From positions 1,124,858 to 1,188,857 of the forward strand of contig OY979724.1 in the NCBI GenBank assembly GCA_963855995.1: 64,000 nucleotides of DNA. The letters are read 5' to 3'. A program made the position numbers and the translations under genes. The notes below the pieces were generated by a model. It made no database searches. It saw only the letters and a list, made by a program, of their open reading frames with translations, and was not told the origin of the DNA. This DNA is from Muricea muricata. Lineage: Eukaryota; Cnidaria; Anthozoa; Malacalcyonacea; Plexauridae. Every line of letters begins with the position of its first letter. Position 1 is the first letter of the stretch. Below are positions 11,766 to 23,000 of the stretch, one piece after another.

Positions 11766-14700
11766 TCATTTCTTTGCTCGTTTCTTTGGCCCCTTGGCCT
11801 CAGGTACTTCCTCTGCTTTTCTTTTCGTTTGGCTATCAACCCCCTGTTCGCAACCGTTCATGTGCAGTTCTGATAAAATGTCAAAATTGTATTTTCGTGC
11901 CATGACTTCTGTCCATAACGCCAGTTCGACTTTATGTGCTGTCCAATCACCTTCAGGATCTAAAATTAAATAAAAGCATCCACATTTACATAACAATTAC
12001 CAGTAACGATATGCAAAACAAACAATGAAAACATTGCAATGCTCTTGTAATCAAACTATTTGCTCACCTTTCTTCTTAAGCTGTTTTACAACTTTGTTAA
12101 TTTTTTCCAGAAATTTCATGTAAAATGGTAGATTATAACTGATCTCTCCCAGATCAGGTATCGCCATCATTGCCTCGTCTGCCATAAACGGGACAAGATC
12201 TGGAGCTCCAGCTGAAAGAATTGCTGAAGAACAGGGGACCAGTTGTAAAGTTGATAGTGGTATAAAGGGGTTACTCATCTCTTCAACTGCCGCAAAAAGG
12301 CATAAAAAAGCAACACCAGAAATACTGAATTCGCAAGAGATAAAAGGAGACTTTAACTTGAAAATGCTGAACTTTAATATGGGTTTACGATGTTAAAATA
12401 CTTGAGAAAATCACTATCCAGTAGATAGCGCCATTCACCTTTGATGCAACTGACCCCAGACTATCAAAACCTGCTACAAATAGACCTTTCTTTACAATGG
12501 GATCAAATATGAAATATTAGTGTCACAATATATTTGATCGGCCCAACGTTTTTCCTGGCTAATCAAATTTTGTGTAACAACTCGAATTTGCATTTGATGT
12601 CATCATGTGAGCAGTCCCTTGTGCACAATGTCCTATCTTTATCAGCCAGAGATGAGACTGGTCACGGCAAATATTACCACGGTAAATAAAAAGTGGTATA
12701 CAGAAAAGAAACGTGAATAAGCAATTAGGGCTGTGGCGGTTAAGGTGAGCTAAAAATGTTTACAAATTGCACATTGGCAAACTCATTCCACTGACCTGAG
12801 GCTGTAGCTGGACCCACAGCTTTCAACTTTGAAAGTTCACGTATTGCTGATGACACATCTGGTAGACAATCGAAGGCTTTGCGACTTAAATCTTCAACTG
12901 TCACCTTGTCATTAGCCTTGACGAGATCGGATAACCTCGGTCGGAACTTTCCCCGCTACAACAAACAAATGTTCTTGTTAGGGAACTGCGTTCCGCAAAA
13001 GCTAACATTGTGCATCGTCCATCACGGATTAAATACTTACAGTTAATTTCCACGTCATTAACTGACATAATTCCTCTAAATTTAGAAATGTTTTCTCTCG
13101 ACTTTTCAAACTTTTTGGTAGGTCATGTTGATACCTATATGCAAAGAAATATTGATGCATTAATGCAAAAGAAAAGCATTGCAATAAATTAGCACAGCTC
13201 CATGAAAGATTTAGGCGATTGTCGAGTATTGATTACTTAAACTTAAATATAAAATGTCAAAATTTGCATCTCATGACATATAGCCCTGTAAGAATACCAT
13301 GCTCAAACCAAAATTATTACAAGTCATTTCAACTTCTTATCGTGACAATTCAACACAAAAACGTTTGCCATAGATAGATGGAGATAGATAGATAAAACTT
13401 TATTTAAACACGCTAACCTCGTCAACAAAAGCTGATTTCCACGAGGGGCGTGTGAAGCAGGTAACAGATACATAAAAATATTTAAAAGCTATTTACAAAA
13501 TGTAAGATATAGTGCGGTAGCGAGGTATTTACAATGCACATTTGCTTTAACTATCAAAGTAAGCAGCGATTTTCGTCCGAAAGGAAGAAAGGGATTTGCT
13601 CTCTCTAATTTCCTTAGGAATGGAATTCCAAAGAAATGATCCATCATACACTAAACTTTTTTTTAGATTATTAGTACGCGGTTGCGGTAAACAAAGTGTA
13701 CCTGAAATGTTTCGGAGATTATAGCTAGTCGTCTCACCTTTATAAGTGAATAAATTGGTGAGTGATTGAGGCCCCATGTTATTTAACAACTTATACATCA
13801 TTTTTGCCTTGGCTTTCTTCCTTTCTACTTTGAGTGTTTTCCAGCCCAACGCTTTCAATGCTACAGAATGATCTGTATCATTGCTCATATTCATGATAAT
13901 TCGAGCGGCTCTATTTTGGAGTTTTTGAAGTCGTTTAGATTGTGTTTCACTGAACACATCCCATACTTCACAGCAGTAATCGAAATATGGGCGGATAATA
14001 GCATTATAAACGGAAAGAAGTGTTTGCCTATCAACAAAATCCTTTAAACGTCTAAGAGCAGAAATTACTTATTACTTTTCCACGACAAATGCTGGTCGAC
14101 TGTCACTCCGAGAGTTTTGCACTCATGCACTTGTTTAATCCGTTTGTTTTCAATTACCACATTTGGCTGGAAGTTTGAAATATTTTTAACCATTTGTTTT
14201 GAACCAATTAGCATAAATTCAGTTTTCGCGACATTGAGGCTTAGTTTATTGGCAATTAGCCATTTTCTAAGATTTTCTAAATCAGAATTTACTGCATCTT
14301 CAAGTTCAGTTACAGAGACGCCAGAAGCTGTCAGGTTTGTGTCGTCAGCAAATAACCGTGGTTTTGTTTTTGATAAACATTGGGGCAAATCATTGATATA
14401 CAATAAAAAGAATAATGGTCCTAAAATAGAGCCTTGTGGTACACCACACCTAATTGCTTTCTCTGATGATAAAAATCCGTTTATGTGACATTTCTGACTT
14501 CGATTTGAGAGATATGAATCAAGTAGACACAAAGCCTGGCCTTTTATACCGTATATCTCCAATTTCCTCAATAAAATTCGATGATCAACTGTATCAAATG
14601 CTTTTTTTAAGTTGATTTGGACAACTAGGTTAAACATTTTTTTGTCTAAATTTGCATACCAGTCATTAGTGCAGTCCAATAATGCTGTAGCGGTAGAATG

Positions 14701-16427
14701 AAATTTTTAAAAACCAAATTGACCATCACTTAAAAGTCTAAATTTGGATAAGTAACAGTATAGTTGATCATAAAGAATTTTTTCCATAATTTTGCTGATG
14801 GCTGGCAGGGCAGAAATTGGTCTGTAATTTCCTGCCACATTACGTTGGCCATTTTTGTATAGCGGTATTACTCTAGCCGTTTTCCATTCATCAGGGAATA
14901 AGGACAGAGCAATGGCCTGATTAAAAATGTGCGTTAGTGAATCTGAAATAGCAGGTGAAGCAATCTTAATAATTTTGCAAGAAATCTTGTCAACACCTGT
15001 TGCTTTGTTGCTTGAAAGACCAGTCAGAAGTTGATTGACATGGTTGACCGTGACAGGCTGGAATGCAGCAAACTCTGATTCAATATTTTTGACATATGTC
15101 TTAAAGTTGAAATTTTGTGTATTGATCTGACTAGCTAAATTTGGGCCAATATTTGAAAAATAATCATTAAAACCCTCTGCAATATCTCTAGGGTTTGTTA
15201 GGCTGTTTTCTCCAAGTTTTAGCTCATTTACAATTGACGGTTTGTTTTGCCTTCCCAATAAACTGTTTATAGTCTTCCAAGCCTGCTTAGGATTGGACTT
15301 ATCATCAGCAATCTTCGTGGAATAGTAATCCCTTTTTGCATTTCTTAATTCTATATTTACTCTATTTCTAGTTCTTGTGTAGTTTAACCAATCATTTTCG
15401 AGGTTTGTAATAATGGCTTTTCTTTTGAGCTTGTCCCTTGTATTAATGAGCTCCTTTATAGAACTTGTAATCCAAGGGACTTGTCTTGCTCTAATTTTTT
15501 TATGTTGAAGAGGTGCATGTTTGTCAAAAACTTCTAAAAATAGTATTTTCCAAATTTCCCACCTTGCATTTGGAGTATCAGCAAAGAAATACACATTTTG
15601 CCAGGGTTGTTGTTTTAGATCCTCGACAAATTTTTTAGTATCAAATTTCTTCATATTTCTAATTTCAACTGTATGTTCTACTTTCCTAGCAACAGAGATC
15701 TTCCTAATTGCAAAAACTAAACTATGGTCACTTATTCCAGTATGAATAACACCAGAATCACAAACGTTTTCTGGAGTATTAGTAATTATATGGTCAATAA
15801 GGGTGGAGGTTGTCATAGTTACTCGGGTGGCTTCTTGAATTAATTGTGTTAATTGATATAATTCATATAGAGATTTAATTTTCTTTATCTGCATGTTTTC
15901 ATTACCATCTGTTTTTAACATATCACAGTTCAAATCACCAAGAATATAAAATTCTTTATTTTCATCATCAATAGCTTTGATTAAGTTTTCAAAATGCTCA
16001 AAGAAATCTGCCGATGCATTTGGTGGTCTATAGACTGTTGTCACAAGAAATGGTTTGCTATGTGGTTTGACAATTTCTAGACAAACTGCCTCTAGTTCAC
16101 TAGGAACCAGATCATGCCTTAACTTGTAGTTTATGGAGCTACGCAAGTAAATACACACTCCACCACCACTTCTTGATCTGTCTTTTGATCCATATGTTTT
16201 AAAATATGTCTTTTGATCCATATGTTTTCATATCATATGTCTTTTGATCCATATGTTTTAAAAACTTACCATTGGTCCAAGGCTACGAGATCTCGATCTT
16301 TCTTAGCTCTGCTGCTTTCTTTACTGGCTTTTAGCTTAAGCACATTGTTGTACGCTTTGAGTGCTGATCTCCAAGCTACGACATTTTCGTTCGTGTACAA
16401 ATTAATATTAGATTTGTTTCCTTCCAT
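11766..16427 (-). CDS. Conserved protein of unknown function with HhH-like motif
   Basis: Five exons assemble on the minus strand: 16270-16427, 13041-13134, 12796-12955, 12068-12223 and 11766-11959. All have GT-AG boundaries and phases that close to 253 residues. I recognise the pattern (W-x-x-ALxxY near the N-terminus, LDQWY, LxxLMTWKLTRGKFRPRL, then LPDVSSAI and LKAVGPATAS) as an uncharacterised family conserved among eukaryotes, but know no assigned function. LKAVGPATAS (about residues 128-137) has the glycine-rich turn of a helix-hairpin-helix DNA-binding element as in DNA glycosylases. It is followed by a helix-rich region containing PFMADEAM. The C-terminus is very basic (KRKAEEV...KKRAKK), consistent with a nuclear localisation signal. 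A nuclear, nucleic-acid-related role is inference only. Intron 1 is enlarged by a LINE insertion. Confidence 0.8.
13373..16262 (-). mobile_element. 5'-truncated CR1/L2-type LINE, degenerate
   Basis: This element lies in intron 1 of the preceding gene, in the same orientation. From 16221 down to 13547 it encodes the C-terminal part of an AP endonuclease (GGGVCIYLRS, LGDLNCDML, GISDHSLVFA), then a reverse transcriptase (NYRPISALP, GVPQGSILGP, LFADDTNL) and a C-terminal segment (WNSIPKEIRES). Coding is interrupted by an in-frame TAA at 14707-14709 just after QFGF and by a frameshift near 14065-14075, so the copy is inactive. The endonuclease lacks its N-terminal part, as expected for 5' truncation. 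The 3' end on the minus strand is AAATAAAGTTTTATC followed by TCTA-type repeats (13373-13400). A ~37-bp stretch around 16200-16255 is tandemly duplicated at the 5' junction. Confidence 0.88.
13547..16221 (-). pseudogene. Endonuclease/reverse transcriptase ORF of the LINE (broken)
   Basis: Three open segments (14707-16221, 14065-14679 and 13547-13957) are parts of one original ORF2. The first two are in the same frame and separated only by one stop codon and nine codons. The third is shifted by a small deletion around 14070. The RT active-site motif FADD and the endonuclease SDH motif are both intact, so decay is recent or slight. The likely relatives are jockey/CR1/L2 retrotransposons. Exact clade needs phylogeny. 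Confidence 0.85.
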
Positions 16428-16836
16428 AATAGAATTAAAAGGTTTCCTTCAAGATAACGTTTTGGTTTAGCGTCTTTTGTACAAAAATTGTACAGTTAAT
16501 TACCGTCAATTTTATTTTATCCAGTGCTAATAAATAAATTATAAAACCAAGCAACACGACATGGCGCGTTCTTTTCAAAGCGCGGGATTCTTGTGACGTT
16601 TATTTAGCTAAATTTAGCTTGCCGTATCCCCCCTGGCTTTAATTAATAAATCAATTATATCCGGGGGGCTCTCGATAATATTGTAGGTTGACTTACAGTA
16701 AAATGTCCCCCCCCCCCCGTGCAAGACATATCAAATCCCAGGAGAAGCCGGATGTTATTTTCTAGTTTCCGTTACGGTTGTTTATATACTTATGCAATTA
16801 GACAACTAAATTATTTATTATTGCAAAATAATGCAG

Positions 16837-17162
16837 TAATGGATCATTCCCCCGTTACACAAACTTTTGAATTCGGAAAATCAATTGGCACAGCTGGAAA
16901 GAGCATTCTAACATTTCATACCATTGTCAAGTTTAGTTGTAAAATGTGGAAAATATAGTCCTGTAAGCGTTACCACAAACGCTTTTTCCCGCGTAATACA
17001 AAAGTATAGAAATTCGCAAAGTTTACATTACTATACTTTCGACATTTTTCAATATTTTGCAACCACACTTCACAAATTCACTAAATTTAGGAAGCTCTTT
17101 CCAGTTGTGCTAAAATTGTTTTCAAATTTAAAAGTTTGTCAAATTAGGGAATGGTCCATTGA
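16837..17162. mobile_element. Foldback element family FB, copy 1
   Basis: The ends read ATGGATCATTCCCC...CAAACTTTT and CAAATTAGGGAATGGTCCAT, and are inverted. The centre carries CGTTACCACAAACGC around a symmetric core with GTAATACAAAAGTATA. It has the same architecture as copies at 25832, 28190, 47018 and 58949. No protein is encoded. Confidence 0.75.
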
Positions 17163-18774
17163 ATGACGTAGGAAAATTTAAATTGTATTTAGATTTGTTT
17201 TCATGACTCGATTTCAATGAAAATGTGGCCAAAAAATCAGTCCGCTTAGTCTAAAATCTGACGAAATAGAAATGTATTTAGCACCATGGAGTGTTTTGAA
17301 AAGTGTTGTAGCTGCATGCAACAAGATGACGCTTCTTAATTAGCATAATTAGCGTAATTAACATTATGACGTCATCGTCGAGCAAGCTCGCGCTGCACAA
17401 TGAACGAAGACCTTAGCCATTTGACACGCTATGTTTTCACAACGCGGCCCCGAGCACTTGACAAACGCTGTTTCTGAAAATCAAATATGGTACGACCAAG
17501 TATTAATGCGTAAATACATAAACACTACCGAACTGTAAATTGTAAGTTTTGAAATACAACAGCTTTTATCAAAATTTTTCATAGGAAAGATCGCGTACGA
17601 AAAGAGAACGCAGCGAGACAGAACTACAATGGCTGGCGAGACCTTTACGATGAATATAAAACGGTTGGTATGCAAACTTAAACCGATTTACTTACGTGAT
17701 TTTGAGGCACTTTCAGGCGATGTAGAAGTACTCTCAAAGGGGTTAATGTGTCGGAATTCGAGTGGAAATCGTACACATCGAAATTCAACTGTCCCCGGCT
17801 TAAGATTTCACATGTGTATGATTTTCACTCTAATTTACACGCACATTGACCTTCAGAAAATGGTTTACTAACGGCATTTTCCAAATCGACCTTTTCTAGT
17901 CTTAATCTGCGTAAACGCAAAAATAAACTGCGCAAAGACAAATTGCGCAAACTAATTGCACTCCTATATGTTTAGCTGTACTCTTATTGTCGAAACAGAA
18001 CAACAACATGCGCGTCTGTCCTGAAAGCGCAACACCTGCGACAAGCAACAGAAACTGCTGGACGAAGACTCTATCCTTCAACAACACAACGAGAAATTGG
18101 CTGGCGACAAAGTCAAGCAAACAAGCTGGAAAAATTCGGCACGAATATTCGTGGTTTGAAAACGAAACGAGACATATACAAGTCCTTTAATTGGCCGCAA
18201 AACTAACCGTACATCTCATTGGCTGCGACAATGGCCTATGGGATATTAGGCACAAGAATTGACCCAATTATTTATAAAGTTATTTAATTGGTCACAAAAA
18301 ATGACCAATCACACAAAACCAGTGTCCAGAAATTTTGCGTGATTTAGGTCATAGAAATTCGCGTGCTATGAACTGCGTGAATCGTTGAGCTGTTTGTTAA
18401 TTCATTGTGGTACTAAAGAATTATACTTATCAAAATTCGTAAGTATTCGTTGTGGATCAGTTATAGACTTATATAGACTTATGCTTCGACTCCCTCTTGT
18501 CAACAAGCAAATCTTAATGGTTTGAAATTATTTTGTTCAATTGAAGAGACTGTCGTAGTTTATATAATGCAATTGACAAATACACAAAGCAATTTGATTA
18601 CTACTATTTATATCGGGTGCAACTCTGTACAAAAATTAGTGTGGTATCTTTGGTTATATATCACAAATAACACACGTACAGACTAATTCTTCAGGCAGTT
18701 CAACAAACCACACATAAATGGGCTTGTCCTGCCCTGGGCAAGCTAATGTACATTTTGATTTGACCGTCAGAAAG

Positions 18775-18985
18775 ATGGCAAGGAAACAATGTTTTCTGGT
18801 TCGTCCACCTTTGAGAAAAATTTCTAGAAAACAATGTCTCCTGGTTCGTCCACCTTTGAGAAAAATTTCTAGAAAACAATGTTTTCTGGTTTGTCCTCCT
18901 TCATGAAACATGGCTAGGAAACAATATTTACTGGTTTGTCCACCTTTAAAAAACATAGCTAGGAAACAATGTTTTCATATTTTCC
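18775..18985. repeat. 45-bp tandem repeat, ~5 units
   Basis: The unit AGGAAACAATGTTTTCTGGT, followed by a TTGTCCACCTTTGAG-type segment, repeats about five times with 45-bp spacing. Because 45 is a multiple of three, the minus strand reads as a repeating 15-residue peptide (KGGRTRKHCFLEIFL-type, open frame 18654-18956). I treat this as a by-product of the repeat period, not as a gene. Confidence 0.75.
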
Positions 18986-20026
18986 CCAACCAATTATGTA
19001 AAACTTTGATTGGCACCAAACAAATTTATAAGCCTTAATCGAACAAGGACGGCAGTTTATAGCAATTTAGGAAATTTCAAGTCTTAGATAGACAAAATAA
19101 AGGTTTGCAACAGCAAAAACTCCCAGCCTTATTGGATTTAGGATATCCTAGCTAACAACGAGCCATAACAGTTCAGCAGACTGGGATTTCAGCGCCAGAA
19201 TAGTGTATAAAAACAGATCTAATTAAAATTACAGTCAATATTTGGGCGACTGCAACATTTTACTAAATATAACCTGATCAAAAACAAGTTGTTGGCTTTC
19301 GCTAATTTGTTTTTAAAATTTGTCCCTTGGTGGACTAAAAAAGCATTGCGAGAGAACAGATGGCTTTAAAGACCTGAGAAATATTCAACATAATTTCACC
19401 CCCCCCCCCCCCCCGTTGCTCGATAATGCTCAATAAACCCATCTATGATATGGAATACTATAGTAAACTGCCACTGAACTCTATACATGGTTAATTACTC
19501 CAGCTTAAAACATCATCAATCCCAGTCTCCGCCTCACGATTGCCAATGTATGGGGGCTGAAACTGACCCGCAAGCACCCAAACTATGCTTGCCTTTATTT
19601 TTGATCACGTAACCAAAGGGAGTTAGCATTCCATGTATACACAGCTCAGTGGCAACTATTTGTTGCTATCTATTTGACGAACGTTGCCGACACAACGCGA
19701 CAATTCGATTTCTCATTTCGAGTTGAACTTAACTAGGTCGATTATACATGTATTTACAATTTATTTCAGATACACGCGTAAAAACACGATTATGAAAGAC
19801 CAGTCATAACCTTGACGTCAATTTGTGAACTACAATCTGGAACAGTCCAGACAATAAGCTTAAGACTAAAGCAACTGGTACTACCCTGCCGAAATACTAT
19901 CTTCTACACGATCGAGTATTACCCCAATAGTTCTACATAGGTTACGGACAGGAATGCTGGAACAACATTGAAGCAAGCCTACTTCGGGCCTCACTACTCG
20001 GGTGTTTTTACGTGTGTAGCCCGCAA

Positions 20027-23000
20027 TCAGGTGTGCATGCCATTCAATAGGAGTTCGTCGTCAGCTTTCTTCCAGCGAACCATAACGGGCGACTCATGTG
20101 CAACGTGATCTCCTCCGTTTCGCAAGATTGCTGGCGAGTTCCGGAACGAGCCTCGCATTGAGCCGCGTAAGGAGAGATTAGAACTATGCAAATCTCTCAA
20201 ATCTCTAAGCTCTCTCAGGCCGCCGGTCGGTCTGGATAGCTGAATGTCCGTTGGGATCATTTCCCTGTGCGGGGAACGTGGCACGTCGCTGTTGGCGCCC
20301 AGAAGCCAGTACGTTACAAGCCCTCCCTTGCCCTGAAATTGCAATGTTTGCATTCAGTACTTAAAGAGAGACGGCACTCTCTCCTGTGGACAACACCACA
20401 ATAAAGACATTCTTAGCACGGTGCTGACAAATATTTAGATAACTTACCTTCACTTCGATTTCTCCACGCTTTTCGGTTCGGAATCCGCCAAGTTTCTCCA
20501 AAATTTCATTCGTTGTGCTACTGATGTGGATACTCAGGGCTGCAGAGATATATGGTACGTGATTTTTACGTCACAAACACAGGCTTGCTACAAGTTGTTT
20601 CAACGACTTGTAAGAAGTCTGCAAATGACAAGCTGCAAGAAGTCAGACCTTAACAGACTTGTTGCAACTTGATGAAACAAACAACTTGCCAACAAGTTGC
20701 AGAAAAGTGGTAAATTGACAACTTGCAACAAGTCCGTTGTTTTTCTTGTATGTAGGCAAACACAGAAGTATTGATGGGAAATATAATGTTTTCGAATTAT
20801 GTGTTTCCTAGTTTGGCCAGGTCTTAAGGATGATATGAGTATTTGTACCTTCTCCGTTCGACTCCAGTCGTGAAGCAGTGTTCACCGTATCCCCAAATAA
20901 ACAATATCTTGGCATGGTGCGACCCACAACGCCCGCTACTACAGCACCAGAATGTATACCAATACGTAACATTAACTTATGGTTTGGTTTGTGCCTTATT
21001 TTGAAGTCCAGCACGGAATCTCTGATGCGAATTGCCATGCAGCAAATCTCAGAGGCGTGGAGATTCTCGTTCCTCTTCGGAAGGCCAGAAACGACCATGT
21101 ACGCATCGCCTATTGTTTCAACCTGAATCACAAAGAAGGAATCAGAAAGAGGGAAATTTTAGGGAAGTTCGTTCTTATTAGAGAGCTTAAGCAAGCGACG
21201 TTTTTGTCAACACGAACGGCAGCCGGAAGTGAGTTGCATCGTTATAGATGGCGAATGATGGCGTCAGCCGTTCTCGTTTGAAATCATGAACGTGAAAGTT
21301 GACTGACTGCCGTTGTTGATTTCAAACAAGAACGGCTGACGCCATCATTCGCCATCTATAACGATGCAACTTACTTCCGGCTGCCGTCCGTGTTGACAAA
21401 AACGTCGCTTGCTTAAGCTGTCTATTACTCGCACCTTGGGGAAGACATCCAAGAACATATTTGGAGGGGGTGGGTCTTAAGGAAAAGGCATCTGAGCAGT
21501 GTGATCGAGGGGGAAAATCATACTGGGCTGTTCGCTTAGCCACATTCCCTCAGCGAGAATGTTAAGACATCCCAGAATAAGTTGGAAGGGGGTGTTTAGG
21601 AAAAAGTATCACAAACTACGAGATACACGCACACAAATCAAATATACCTTATAAACATCAAATTCTCTAATGATCTCGTCAAACAACGTATACAAGTCAT
21701 TGAGCAACGACACAACCTGAAAGAGGAGTACAAAGATTTGTGACAAGCAGAACAATCAGATAAACACGCGCAGAACACTTAGTAGCATCTAGTATGCATC
21801 ACGAACCTGCAACGGTGTACTCTCGGCACAAAGCTCAGTGAAAGACACGATATCACTGAAATAAATGGTGACACATTGGAAAGATTCTGCTTCGACGGCT
21901 TTGCCTTTCTTTAGCTGTTCCGCCACAGAACTGCAAGAAATGGGGAATACAAGTTGACATATTAAGTAAAAGGCCTTCGCTTGAAATTCTGGGGTTCTTG
22001 TGCTTTCTCAATCTACCGATACAAAATCAAGCCTTTGCACAGAACTTTTCAAGGCGTATTAGATGTTAATGTAAAAACAGCGGCACGAAACATACGATGG
22101 TAACATGCGTTCCAAAAGAGCATCGGTCTTTTTCTTCTCGTCAATCAATTGTCCAGTTCTCTCGACCACTAATTCCTCCAGATTGTCTGTGTATTTCTCC
22201 ATCATGTAGATCATATTGTCAAGGATATTTGTCTTCCTACAAAGTTAAACGCATAACCACAGTGAGTGATCACATTTTTGTGGGTGCAGTGTTATGCTAC
22301 AATTTTAAATGAACTTTATTTTCACTGGATAGCTCCATCAGTTCTAAACTGTTCTTCCTAGAGGTTCAGTAAGGATCATCTCTTATTGATCCAGTGTTGC
22401 TAGAGAAGGAAACGTAAACTAAACTAACTTTATTTATACTGGATAGCTCTATCAGTTCTAAACTGTTCTTCCTAGAGGTCCAGTAAGGATCATCTCTTAT
22501 TGATCCAGTGTTACTACAGGAGGAAACCTAAACTAAACTAACTTTACAACACATAGTTCCGTGTGCTCCGACCGGTCCAGTATCTGTTACAAAGCACTCA
22601 CATTTTCAAATTAACAAGCAGCCGATGAATTTTCTTCTTTAATTCAGCAAACGAAGGTCTCTCGTGTGGGACTTCAGACCAACACTCTTTGGCCATCTCG
22701 CGTAATTCTTCAAGTTTCTCAATCAGGTCTGGAATAACCGGTCTGTACGGTGGAAACTCTATTGCCTTCACATGTTCTATGATTTCTGCAAAAGAATAAT
22801 GTTACTATCAAAGCTAAATTCAAGGGCAGGGAGGGAGGGGGAGGGTATGTATAAGGTGTAACAACACATTCATGTAAGCATATAAAACAAACATGAGAAA
22901 AGACAGATGACTGATGTGGGCTTGAGACAACGGAGTGTTTCTTGGGAGGAGGGGGGGGGGTTATACATCTTATCTCCTCTCTCCTACATACCTCTTATGT

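Larger units (their letters stand above)
16428..20026. other. Intergenic region with repeats; no gene supported
   Basis: This lies upstream of the HhH-motif gene and downstream of receptor gene A. It holds one foldback-family copy (16837-17162), a 45-bp tandem repeat (18775-18985), C-homopolymer tracts at 16708 and 19400, and A+T-rich DNA. A small open frame at 17629-17871 (plus) starts with a reasonable ATG context (aatggctgg) but has no recognised similarity or convincing continuation exon. Confidence 0.5.

Noticed and set aside
17629-17871. Plus-strand open frame starting MAGETFTMNIK in good ATG context
   Set aside because: No recognised similarity, no convincing continuation exon, and it overlaps ordinary intergenic sequence.
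18654-18956. Minus-strand open frame with a repeated 15-residue cysteine/arginine-rich peptide
   Set aside because: The repeat period is 45 bp, a multiple of three, so the open frame follows from the tandem repeat. There is no splice context and no known family.
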